From Clostridiales bacterium (GTDB taxonomy: Bacteria; Bacillota_A; Clostridia; Oscillospirales; Oscillospiraceae), in NCBI GenBank assembly GCA_022777455.1, contig JALFGI010000265.1, positions 1 through 15,071 of the forward strand: a DNA stretch of 15,071 bases, in the 5' to 3' direction. Positions within the stretch are counted from its first letter, which is position 1. The number at the start of each line of letters is the position of its first letter. Below, piece by piece: positions 1 to 5,865 of the stretch. The translations under genes were made by a program, and so were the position numbers. Below the pieces are notes generated by a model, which saw only the letters and a program-made list of their open reading frames with translations, made no database searches and was not told the origin of the DNA.

Positions 1-3
1 GAA

Positions 4-29
4 GTGGGAGGATACCCACATCCTTTTGC
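4..29 (+). other. Possible right arm of a terminator at window edge
   Basis: A short self-complementary stretch (AGGAT, 6-nt loop, ATCCT, then TTTT) sits at about 9-28. An alternative pairing is GTGGG (4-8) with CCCAC (15-19). It could be the 3' part of an intrinsic terminator of a rightward gene lying before the window, but the left part would be off the edge, so this is weak. Confidence 0.2.
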
Positions 30-70
30 AAATTCTTATATTTCCTCTATTTTTGTCCAAAATCGATTCA

Positions 71-105
71 AAACCCCAGTTTTGCTTGACACAAAACCGG
101 GGTTT
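71..105. repeat. Long imperfect hairpin, AAACCCC-A-GTTTTG type
   Basis: Two 14-nt arms (71-84 and 92-105) pair with a single A/C mismatch around a 7-nt loop. On the minus strand the right arm ends in GGGGTTTT, so it could act as a weak terminator for leftward transcription from the tRNA side. It has no coding potential and lies beside the next hairpin, which suggests a composite intergenic repeat. Confidence 0.5.
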
Positions 106-118
106 CTCGACGGTCTGA

Positions 119-176
119 GCTCTCCCAAAGGGAGAGCCAAGAGGTGCGGCAATTCTGCCCGCCAAATTACAATTTA
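119..176. repeat. Repeat fragment R1 ending in the TIR of the 3525-3750 element
   Basis: It holds a perfect hairpin GCTCTCCC-aaa-GGGAGAGC (119-137) and ends with CAAATTACAATTTA (163-176). The 22 bases at 155-176 are the exact reverse complement of 3525-3546, the left end of the TIR-bounded element R2. This appears to be a related or truncated copy in the opposite orientation. No protein is supported here. The long open frame crossing 4-510 runs through this repeat, the tRNA and the end of the uracil-DNA glycosylase gene. Confidence 0.6.
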
Positions 177-236
177 TCCCGATGCCGGGAACATCCAATC
201 CGCACACGGGGCCTTTCACACCGCCCCAAACGATGC

Positions 237-269
237 AAAAAGCCACCGTTTCCTCAGTGAAAACGGTGG
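237..269 (-). terminator. Intrinsic terminator of the tRNA-Thr gene
   Basis: A 9-bp perfect stem CCACCGTTT/AAACGGTGG (243-251 with 261-269) has a 9-nt loop. On the minus strand it is followed by CTTTTT (237-242). It begins seven bases after the encoded CCA end of the tRNA. A run of T at 271-276 on the plus strand means it could also work rightward. Confidence 0.75.
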
Positions 270-275
270 GTTTTT

Positions 276-351
276 TGGAGCTAGTGACCTGACTCGAACA
301 GGCGACCTTCTCATTACGAGTGAGATGCACTACCGACTGTGCTACACTAGC
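276..351 (-). tRNA. tRNA-Thr (anticodon CGT)
   Basis: The minus strand folds into a full cloverleaf of 76 nt including an encoded CCA. The acceptor stem GCTAGTG pairs with CACTAGC, with discriminator T before CCA. The anticodon stem TCTCA/TGAGA encloses loop CTCGTAA, giving anticodon CGT, which reads the threonine codon ACG. The T arm carries the standard GTTCGAGTC loop. It has a near-consensus promoter upstream and an intrinsic terminator directly downstream, so it is an independent single-tRNA transcription unit, although read-through from the uracil-DNA glycosylase operon on the same strand is also possible. Confidence 0.95.
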
Positions 352-370
352 ATTCTCTCAACGCCATATG

Positions 371-399
371 ATTATACTGGCAAATGGGAGAAAAGTCAA
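371..399 (-). promoter_or_regulatory. Sigma-70 promoter of tRNA-Thr
   Basis: On the minus strand, -35 TTGACT (394-399) and -10 TATAAT (371-376) are separated by exactly 17 bp. The predicted start lies near 364, about 12 nt before the mature tRNA 5' end. It sits right after the stop codon of the upstream uracil-DNA glycosylase gene. Confidence 0.8.
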
Positions 400-407
400 T
401 GCTTTTT

Positions 408-971
408 TCAAAGCGCAACGCCCAATTCTCTGAGTTTTTCCCGAAGGGACAGCAGATCATCGAAGGTTTCGGGGCGTTTGGACGGGTCCCGGAGGAGGGC
501 CGAGGGGTGATAGAAGGCGGTGAGCCAGATGCCCTCCCGCTGCACCCACTGGCCGTGTTCCCGGGTGATGCGGTAGTCGGGATCGATCAGCCGCAGGGCG
601 GCGATGCGGCCCAGGCAGACGATCACCTTCGGCTGAACCAGGGCGATTTGACTGCGCAAATAAGCGATGCAGGCATCCTGCTCCGGCTCCTGGGGGTCCC
701 GGTTTCTGGGGGGACGGCATTTGACGATGTTGGCAATGTAGCAATTGGTTCGGTCAAGGTCGATGATGGACAGCATATCGTCCAGCAGCTGCCCGGCGGG
801 GCCCACGAAGGGCTCCCCCTTCAGGTCCTCCTGTTCCCCGGGTCCTTCCCCGACGAACATAATATCCGCGTCCCGCTTTCCCACGCCGAACACCACATGG
901 TGTCTGGTTTCACACAGAGGACACCCGGTGCATTGGGCACACTGCTCTTCCAGCTCCTGCCAGGTCTGCAT
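408..971 (-). CDS. Type 4 (4Fe-4S) uracil-DNA glycosylase
   Basis: The 187-residue protein removes uracil from DNA as the first step of base excision repair in the cytoplasm. Family 4 hallmarks are all visible: cluster cysteines C14, C17, C85 and C101, the uracil-pocket motif GEGPGEQED (41-49), FVGPAGQLLD (55-64), N81 before IVKCRPP, and the HPS motif (155-157). Its length is normal for the family. The ATG (969-971) shares one base with the TGA of the upstream carboxypeptidase-like gene (TGATG). Its AGGAGG (983-988) lies inside that gene's 3' end, so translation is probably coupled. No terminator is seen before the tRNA promoter. The family is also annotated as a phage SPO1 DNA polymerase-related domain, an older name. 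Confidence 0.93.
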   Translation of the reverse strand: MQTWQELEEQCAQCTGCPLCETRHHVVFGVGKRDADIMFVGEGPGEQEDLKGEPFVGPAGQLLDDMLSIIDLDRTNCYIANIVKCRPPRNRDPQEPEQDACIAYLRSQIALVQPKVIVCLGRIAALRLIDPDYRITREHGQWVQREGIWLTAFYHPSALLRDPSKRPETFDDLLSLREKLRELGVAL

Positions 972-2446
972 CAGTCACTGCGCCTCCTGTTCTTGTTTCT
1001 GCGGCGGCGGGTTTTGGCCCGGCGTCTGACCCGCAGAATGTAATTGATGGCCAGATATCCGCCCACCGCTGCCAGGATCGACACACACACGATCAGCACA
1101 ATCCGGGAAAGCCGGGATTCGGCATCCCTGCGGTCCGCACCGCCCAGGACCTCCATGCCGGAATTGGAGGTGGCGCGCACGTCGCTCATGGCGTACAGCT
1201 CCGCCTCGTGCAGGCAGGTGTTGCGGTACCACACCTCCACCGTGGCCACCACGTCCCCTTTGTTGATGGGGGCAGTCAGGCCCTTGTCCGTGTACTCCAT
1301 GATCAGATTGCTCATCTGGGCATCGGAGGGAAGCACGCTGTCCAGGTCCAGGTGGGGCTCCGCCACCACATTGCTCTCGCCGCCGGAAACGCTGAACTGC
1401 TTCAGCGCCTGGCCGTTATAGAGGATGCGGTTGGATTTATAGGTATTGAACACGAAATTGATCAGGCTCTGAGCCTCTTCAAAGTTACCGTAGACCTTCA
1501 CCCGCCAGCCGTTTTCATACATCTGACGGGTACAGCCCATAACCACAAAGATCATGTCCATATTCCGGTACTCCGCCGTGCACACCAGGCTGGCGCCGGA
1601 ATTGGTGGAGGCGCTCTGCATACCGCCGGTAACCCGGGTATCATAGAATTTCTGAATGTTCTTGCTGTCCACCAGATAGTTCTGGGATTCAAAGGAACGT
1701 GCATCGGAACGGTTAGTGGCCGGAACCGTGTAGGAGGTTTCGGCGATCAGGTTCCGGAAGGTCTCGTTCCGGGTGGCTTCGATGAGGATGCGGGCCATGT
1801 CCCGGGCAGTGGTGACATTCTGGCCGCTGTCCAGGCCGTGGACGTTGGTGAAATTGGTGTTGGTGCAGCCCATCTGGCGGACCCGGCCGTTCATCATGGA
1901 CACAAAGGCCTCCTGGTTGCCGGCAATGTGCTCTGCCAGGGCAATGGCCGCGTCATTGGCGCCCTGCATGATCAGGCAGTGGATCAGGTCATTCACCGTC
2001 AGCTGCTCGGCTTCCTTCAGGTTCACGTTCTGGGTGCCGCCGGGCAGACGGGAAATGTTCCGGCTGCTCACCGTCACCACATCCTGCAGGTCGCAGTATT
2101 CAATGGCCAGCAGGGCGGTGACCATTTTGGTCAGACCTCCGGGGGGCAGCCTGGTATCTGGGTTGTAGGCATACACCAGCGTGCCGGTGCTGCGCTCGAA
2201 GGCGATGGCCGCCTGGGCGCTGTCCAGCCGCCGGTCGGAGCCCCCCAGGGGGACATAGCCGTCGATGGTGCGGCAGCCGTTAAGGATGCACACGCTGCCA
2301 AAGGCCAGCTCCCGATTGGCCGAAGGGCCGTCGGTGATGACGTACTGGGTTTCTTCCGTCACCGCCTCCGCCAAAGCGCCAGGGGCAAAGCAGACCAGGG
2401 CCAGCCAAAGGGCGGCCAGGCGGAAAAGAATGGATCGTTTTTTCAT
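971..2446 (-). CDS. DD-carboxypeptidase-like membrane protein, probable pseudoenzyme
   Basis: This 491-residue protein has the fold signature of D-alanyl-D-alanine carboxypeptidases (peptidase S11, DacF/DacB type), which trim peptidoglycan stem peptides outside the cell. A signal peptide covers about residues 1-26 (ALA-E). The S11 domain spans about 70-335, followed by a C-terminal domain, a single membrane helix (about 449-471) and a very basic cytoplasmic tail rich in R and K. All three active-site motifs are altered: PPGGLTK (101-107) has Gly104 in place of the nucleophilic Ser of SxxK; QGAN (161-164) has Gly162 for the Ser of SxN; and RVTGG (271-275) has Val272 for the Lys of KTG. The surrounding residues, including HGLDS (203-207), are conserved and the frame is intact. 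It therefore looks like a maintained non-catalytic protein, perhaps binding peptidoglycan or a partner. That role is inference. The start is supported by AGGGAG at 2451-2456. Confidence 0.88.
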   Translation of the reverse strand: MKKRSILFRLAALWLALVCFAPGALAEAVTEETQYVITDGPSANRELAFGSVCILNGCRTIDGYVPLGGSDRRLDSAQAAIAFERSTGTLVYAYNPDTRLPPGGLTKMVTALLAIEYCDLQDVVTVSSRNISRLPGGTQNVNLKEAEQLTVNDLIHCLIMQGANDAAIALAEHIAGNQEAFVSMMNGRVRQMGCTNTNFTNVHGLDSGQNVTTARDMARILIEATRNETFRNLIAETSYTVPATNRSDARSFESQNYLVDSKNIQKFYDTRVTGGMQSASTNSGASLVCTAEYRNMDMIFVVMGCTRQMYENGWRVKVYGNFEEAQSLINFVFNTYKSNRILYNGQALKQFSVSGGESNVVAEPHLDLDSVLPSDAQMSNLIMEYTDKGLTAPINKGDVVATVEVWYRNTCLHEAELYAMSDVRATSNSGMEVLGGADRRDAESRLSRIVLIVCVSILAAVGGYLAINYILRVRRRAKTRRRRNKNRRRSD

Positions 2447-2458
2447 AATTCTCCCTCG

Positions 2459-2492
2459 TTTCTCACGTTACCGGACTTGCCCGGGTGAGAAA
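2459..2492. promoter_or_regulatory. Inverted repeat next to the carboxypeptidase-like gene start
   Basis: TTTCTCAC (2459-2466) pairs perfectly with GTGAGAAA (2485-2492), and an inner CCGG pair can extend the hairpin. It lies two bases upstream of that gene's Shine-Dalgarno sequence and overlaps the -35 region of the opposite-strand promoter at 2477-2505. It could be a leader RNA hairpin or a DNA operator acting on both. No T tract follows on either strand, so it is not a terminator. Confidence 0.45.
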
Positions 2493-2505
2493 AATCGTGT
2501 ATAAT
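2477..2505 (+). promoter_or_regulatory. Promoter reading toward the AP endonuclease gene
   Basis: The -35 TTGCCC (2477-2482) and -10 TATAAT (2500-2505) are separated by 17 bp, which predicts a start near 2512. It is the best rightward promoter before the AP endonuclease gene at 2710, implying a leader of about 200 nt. A short perfect palindrome GGGAAT-ggg-ATTCCC (2513-2527) sits at the predicted start. Confidence 0.6.
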
Positions 2506-2564
2506 CGTTTCCGGGAATGGGATTCCCTTTTCAGGATCATTCTATCCCGGGGCTGTATCATAAC

Positions 2565-2598
2565 TGCATCCCACTTGCAGCAGGATGGCATCTTTTTT
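2565..2598 (+). terminator. Terminator-like hairpin in the xth leader
   Basis: TGCATCC (2565-2571) pairs with GGATG-GCA (2583-2590) with one bulged G, followed after TC by six T (2593-2598). With the promoter at 2477-2505 this would give an RNA of about 85 nt, either an attenuated leader of the AP endonuclease gene or a small RNA. The stem is short and bulged, so confidence is modest. Confidence 0.35.
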
Positions 2599-2608
2599 CT
2601 TACCGGCT

Positions 2609-2637
2609 ATTATATCAGTTTTTCCGGCATGAGTCAA
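2609..2637 (-). promoter_or_regulatory. Promoter of the carboxypeptidase-like/UDG operon
   Basis: On the minus strand, -35 TTGACT (2632-2637) and -10 TATAAT (2609-2614) are 17 bp apart. These are the same hexamers and spacing as the tRNA-Thr promoter. The predicted start near 2602 gives a leader of about 155 nt before the ATG at 2446. It points toward the promoter at 2477-2505, so the two leaders overlap in antisense. Confidence 0.75.
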
Positions 2638-2709
2638 TGAACAGTTCTGCCCCAAATTTCTTCCAAACCCATCTGATTTCACCACATTTTTCCAACGGAG
2701 GACATCCCT

Positions 2710-3465
2710 ATGAAATTCATTTCCTGGAACGTGAACGGCCTGCGTGCCTGCCTGGGCAAGGGCTTTCAGGACTATTTTGACAGCGCCGACGCGGACTTCT
2801 TCTGCCTGCAGGAGACCAAGCTCTCCGACGGGCAGCTCTCCCTTCCCCTGCCCGGCTACAAAGCTTACTGGAGTTACGCCGAAAAGAAGGGCTATTCCGG
2901 CACCGCCATCTTTGCCAAAGAGGCGCCCCTGTCCGTCACCTACGGCCTGGGGGTACCGGAGCTGGACAACGAGGGGCGGCTGATCACCCTGGAATATCCC
3001 GGCTTTTTCCTCGTCACCTGCTACACCCCCAACGCCCAGCGGGAGCTGGCGAGAATCGACCACCGGATGAAATGGGACGAGGCCTTCCGAGGCTACATCA
3101 CCGGGCTGGACAGCAGGAAACCGGTGATCCTCTGCGGTGATCTGAACGTGGCCCACAAAGAGATCGATCTGAAAAACCCCGCCTCCAACCGGGGAAACGC
3201 CGGGTTTTCCGACCAGGAGCGGGAGAGCTTCCAGAAAACCCTGGACTGCGGCTTCACCGATTCCTTCCGCCACCTGTACCCCGACGTCACCGGCGCCTAC
3301 AGCTGGTGGAGCTACATGTTCCGCGCCAGGGAGAAAAACGCAGGCTGGCGCATCGACTATTTCCTGGTGTCCAACCGGATTTCTCCCCAAATCCGGGAAG
3401 CCGCCATCCGCTCCGAAATCCTCGGCTCCGACCACTGCCCCGTGGAACTGGTGATGGACATATAA
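2710..3465 (+). CDS. xth: Exodeoxyribonuclease III / AP endonuclease (ExoA family)
   Basis: The 251-residue cytoplasmic enzyme cuts DNA at abasic sites and has 3' exonuclease/phosphatase activity in base excision repair. Family motifs are complete: WNVNG (6-10), metal-binding Glu35 in LQETK, GYSGTA (61-66), Tyr105, GDLNVAH (143-149) with Asp144 and Asn146, WRIDYF (213-218), and SDHCPV (240-245) with catalytic His242. Its length matches the family. The ATG is preceded by GGAGG (2697-2701) with an 8-nt spacer. The gene is monocistronic and followed at once by a strong terminator. Uracil-DNA glycosylase, whose product it would process, is encoded on the opposite strand just across the divergent control region. 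Confidence 0.96.
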   Translation: MKFISWNVNGLRACLGKGFQDYFDSADADFFCLQETKLSDGQLSLPLPGYKAYWSYAEKKGYSGTAIFAKEAPLSVTYGLGVPELDNEGRLITLEYPGFFLVTCYTPNAQRELARIDHRMKWDEAFRGYITGLDSRKPVILCGDLNVAHKEIDLKNPASNRGNAGFSDQERESFQKTLDCGFTDSFRHLYPDVTGAYSWWSYMFRAREKNAGWRIDYFLVSNRISPQIREAAIRSEILGSDHCPVELVMDI

Positions 3466-3470
3466 ATATC

Positions 3471-3514
3471 AAAAGGATGAAACGAAGGGTAACCCCCGGT
3501 TTCATCCTTTTTTT
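3471..3514 (+). terminator. Intrinsic terminator after xth
   Basis: A perfect 13-bp stem AAAAGGATGAAAC/GTTTCATCCTTTT (3471-3483 with 3499-3511) encloses a 15-nt loop and runs into a T tract. It begins five bases after the stop codon. The opposite strand ends in TTTT, so it may also end leftward transcription coming from the acetyltransferase gene. Confidence 0.9.
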
Positions 3515-3524
3515 GAATGAACGT

Positions 3525-3750
3525 TAAATTGTAATTTGGCGGGCAGTGCCCGCAGCCAACGGCGCACCGGGCATGTATGTCCTCCGGGACTCCTGGGCGG
3601 CGCCCGGTAACGATTTTGCGCAGGAAAAATGAATTTCCCATCCAATCATGGCGTGCAAAAACGAATCGAGCGGTGCCCAGGAGTGTAACGACTACTGACC
3701 AGCCGAGCACGCATTGGGGTGAAGCGCCCTGCGCTTCAAATTACAATTTA
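3525..3750. mobile_element. TIR-bounded 226-bp MITE-like element (R2)
   Basis: The element starts with TAAATTGTAATTTG (3525-3538) and ends with its exact reverse complement CAAATTACAATTTA (3737-3750). Each end has a GC-rich hairpin just inside it: GCGGGC-agt-GCCCGC at about 3539-3553 and GAAGCGC-cct-GCGCTTC at 3721-3737. It codes for nothing convincing. If the outermost TA pairs are target duplications, the repeats are 12 bp. It lies between two convergent genes. Its left end is shared with fragment R1 (155-176) and, in part, with R3 (5567-5838). A non-autonomous mobile element is the best reading; a structured regulatory repeat is the alternative. Confidence 0.65.
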
Positions 3751-3771
3751 CCAAGCTGCTGTCGAACGATT

Positions 3772-4425
3772 TCAATCCGGCTGGAACGCATCCATCTCCC
3801 GCTGGAGGTCCTTCAGGAAAACATCCACATGGTACCCATCCGTGGTGGCATGGTGGCAGGTGAGGGACAGGGGGAGCAGCTGTCTGCCTTCGGGGGAGGT
3901 GTAGATTTTCCCGGCCTCCACCGAGGGGAAAAAGTAGGGCTTGCAGTCATAGGAATGCACCGCAAAATGCTGAAAGGAAATCCAGGGCACACAGGAAACC
4001 GTGTAGGCATTGGCAGGCGGCGGGGTCTGGGGCTGGCTCAGCACGCCGTGATTGCCCCCGAAGCGGCGCTGGTTGGACAGGTAGTTCTGATAAAAGATTT
4101 CGTAATCGGCATCGTATTCCGTCCACATCAGAGAAAAGGTCTTGTCGTCCTCATGGAAGCTGGCATACAGAGGCGTAAGGGTCTCGTAATAGCCCAGCGT
4201 CTTCTCCTGATAGGCAATTTTGAATTCCTGCTGACGGTTCAGGCATTTGGTCACCAGATACAGGTAGGTGGGGAAGAATTTCCGGTTTGCCCGGTTCAGG
4301 GTCTCCCGCAGCCGGGTCACATCCAGGTCCACGGTGATGGAGTAGCCGGTGGGGGCCATTTGGGAGAAATACCAGAACATCTGCCCCCGGGGCCAGGTTG
4401 CAAGGTCAATGGGATGAAAAAGCAT
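3772..4425 (-). CDS. Chloramphenicol acetyltransferase-family protein (CatA type)
   Basis: This family moves an acetyl group from acetyl-CoA to a hydroxyl, classically the 3-OH of chloramphenicol, in a cytoplasmic trimer. The 217-residue length is typical. The catalytic block HHATTDGYHV (191-200) has His192 as general base and Asp196. VSCVPWISF (143-151) matches the family VSANPWVSF, with Ser144 at the transition-state-stabilising serine. The start ATG (4423-4425) is chosen because AGGAGG (4433-4438) lies four bases beyond the preceding CAATAC spacing, whereas the longer frame up to 4476 has no such site. It lies 69 nt downstream of the M42 peptidase gene on the same strand. True chloramphenicol resistance is not proven; divergent members may act on other compounds. 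Confidence 0.87.
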   Translation of the reverse strand: MLFHPIDLATWPRGQMFWYFSQMAPTGYSITVDLDVTRLRETLNRANRKFFPTYLYLVTKCLNRQQEFKIAYQEKTLGYYETLTPLYASFHEDDKTFSLMWTEYDADYEIFYQNYLSNQRRFGGNHGVLSQPQTPPPANAYTVSCVPWISFQHFAVHSYDCKPYFFPSVEAGKIYTSPEGRQLLPLSLTCHHATTDGYHVDVFLKDLQREMDAFQPD

Positions 4426-4458
4426 GGTATTGCCTCCTTTCGGAATCACAATACCATG
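4423..4458 (-). promoter_or_regulatory. Inverted repeat spanning the acetyltransferase start codon
   Basis: CATGGTATTG and CAATACCATG form a perfect 10-bp inverted repeat (4423-4432 and 4449-4458) with a 16-nt spacer. On the minus-strand RNA the start codon lies in the stem and the AGGAGG in the loop. The upstream arm also contains a three-codon frame ATG GTA TTG followed by TGA. It could control translation initiation or be an operator. Confidence 0.5.
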
Positions 4459-4476
4459 GGTTTTTCTTTCTTGCAA
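4448..4476 (-). promoter_or_regulatory. Possible promoter of the acetyltransferase gene
   Basis: The -35 TTGCAA (4471-4476) and -10 TATTGT (4448-4453) are separated by 17 bp, with a TG-n extended -10. A start near 4441 would leave a very short leader and exclude the upstream arm of the inverted repeat from the RNA. Each hexamer matches consensus at four of six positions. Confidence 0.4.
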
Positions 4477-4494
4477 CCTACGCTCCGTAGAGAG

Positions 4495-5532
4495 TCAGAA
4501 AGGTTTCAGGTTCATACCCTCAGTGCAGTCGCAGAGGAACTGGGCCAGCAGCTCGGCGCAGTCCTGTATGTCCTGCAGAGAGCCCACCTCATCGGGGCAG
4601 TGCATATACCGCAGGGGGATGGACACCAGGGCGAAGGGTACCCCCAGGCCGGTGCGGTGCATGGTGTCCCCATCGGTATAAGTACGTTCGCCGGCGGCCT
4701 CAATCTGCACAGCCATGTTCAGCTTCTCCGCCGTATCCAGCAGGTACTGATTCACCTTTTTATGGATGGAGGGCGAGTTGCAGAGGACAGGCCCCTTACC
4801 TACGCAGACCTCCCCGCACTTCCACTTGTCCATGCCCTCGTAGTCGGTGGCATAGGTCACATCCACGGCGATGGCAATGTTGGGCCGGACCCGGGAGGCG
4901 GTGAAGTAGGCGCCGGTGCCAACGATCTCCTCTCCGGTGGTGGAGGCGGCGTACACGCCGACGGACACGCCCTTCTGTTTGGCCAGCTTCAAGGCCTCCA
5001 TGACGATGTAAGCCCCCACCCGGTCATCCATGGCCCGGGCGGTGATGCGGCCGTTCAGCAGCTCCCGCACGTCGGTGTCAAAATTCACCGTATCCCCCAG
5101 GGACACGGCCTTCAGGGCATCCTCCTTGTCGGTGGCGCCAATGTCAATGGTAAGATCGGAGGACTTCAGTCCCTCTTTTTTGCTCAACTCCCGGGTGTTC
5201 ACCACCGCGCCATAGACGATGCCGTTTTTGGTGTGGATCCGAACCTTGTGGCCGGGGTAAGTGGTGGCATAGACGCCGCCGATGCTGGTCACCTTCAGAA
5301 AGCCCTCGGAAGTGACCGCCGTGACCATCAGACCGATCTCATCGGCGTGGCCGGTGAGCAGCACCTTGAAGGGTGCCTCCGGGTTCAGCACCGCGGTAAC
5401 GGTGCCCATTTCGTCCACACGGACGGCGTCCGCAATGGGCAGCATATGGTCATAAATCTTTTTCTCAATTTCCGTCTCGCTGCCGGAAACGCTGTTGGAA
5501 TTCAGCAGCGCATATAAATATTCCTTGTCCAT
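4495..5532 (-). CDS. M42 family metallopeptidase (aminopeptidase/FrvX type)
   Basis: The 345-residue cytoplasmic enzyme belongs to the di-metal M42 aminopeptidases, which form large oligomers and trim peptides to amino acids. Expected residues are visible: His62 and Asp64 in LTGHADEIGL, Asp169 in the AMDDRVGAY segment (bridging metal ligand), Glu201 and Glu202 in TTGEE (catalytic base and metal ligand), Asp224 in IAVDVT, and His311 in RYMHCPDE. The usual QEE is GEE here, with the two acidic residues kept. The frame extends 51 codons upstream, but that part translates the neighbouring repeat R3. The ATG at 5530-5532 has GAGGAG (5539-5544) six bases upstream, so it is the start. Substrate preference cannot be read from sequence. 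Confidence 0.93.
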   Translation of the reverse strand: MDKEYLYALLNSNSVSGSETEIEKKIYDHMLPIADAVRVDEMGTVTAVLNPEAPFKVLLTGHADEIGLMVTAVTSEGFLKVTSIGGVYATTYPGHKVRIHTKNGIVYGAVVNTRELSKKEGLKSSDLTIDIGATDKEDALKAVSLGDTVNFDTDVRELLNGRITARAMDDRVGAYIVMEALKLAKQKGVSVGVYAASTTGEEIVGTGAYFTASRVRPNIAIAVDVTYATDYEGMDKWKCGEVCVGKGPVLCNSPSIHKKVNQYLLDTAEKLNMAVQIEAAGERTYTDGDTMHRTGLGVPFALVSIPLRYMHCPDEVGSLQDIQDCAELLAQFLCDCTEGMNLKPF

Positions 5533-5566
5533 CTTTCTCTCCTCTAAACCAATCGATTTGCTCCGG

Positions 5567-5838
5567 AAAATTGTAATTTGCCGCAAGTCGCGGCGGACAA
5601 TGGCGCACCTGGCTGGACGAATTCCCTCAGCACTGCGACGAAACTGTAGGGGAGGCTCGTAGCCTCCCGCGCGGTACAAACCCACAATATCAAATCAGCT
5701 TGGGCGAATTCGTACCGTGTCGGACGTGGTATCATTCAACCGAACACTCAGTTTCATAGCGTGGCGGGAGGCTAAGAGCCTCCCCTACAGTTAGGACGGA
5801 ACCTGGTTCCATTCAACGAACCGCCAAACAGCAACTTA
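5567..5838. mobile_element. Palindromic repeat element R3
   Basis: The left end AAAATTGTAATTTG (5567-5580) is nearly identical to the R2 terminal repeat. The right end CAAACAGCAACTTA (5825-5838) matches its reverse complement at 10 of 14 positions. Inside, a 27-base unit at 5644-5670 recurs inverted at 5764-5790 with one mismatch. Each unit is itself a GGGAGGCT-N3-AGCCTCCC hairpin. Blocks 5592-5609, 5628-5657 and 5763-5810 recur in R4. It accounts for most of the non-coding gap 5533-5908. Open frames across it are repeat translations, not genes. Confidence 0.65.
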
Positions 5839-5865
5839 TCCCCATGGTGTATGAAACGCGCGTTT

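Noticed and set aside
4..510. 168-codon rightward open frame
   Set aside because: It crosses the repeat fragment, the tRNA-Thr gene and the antisense end of the uracil-DNA glycosylase gene, with no ribosome binding site or family match.
1208..2488. 426-codon open frame antisense to the carboxypeptidase-like gene
   Set aside because: It is a GC-rich shadow of the real gene on the opposite strand, with low-complexity Gly/His/Val composition and no ribosome binding site.
3577..5517. 646-codon rightward open frame
   Set aside because: It runs antisense across both the acetyltransferase and M42 genes and begins inside repeat R2. Both opposite-strand proteins have complete catalytic motifs.
4495..5532. 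M42 protein as an endoglucanase
   Set aside because: M42 members are sometimes annotated as endoglucanase M. The di-metal ligands and TTGEE motif visible here indicate an aminopeptidase fold, so the cellulase label is not used.
5533..5685. Upstream extension of the M42 peptidase by 51 residues
   Set aside because: This part translates repeat R3, and the same peptide pattern (RPARCAIVRRD) also appears as a translation of R4. A proper ribosome binding site precedes the ATG at 5530-5532.
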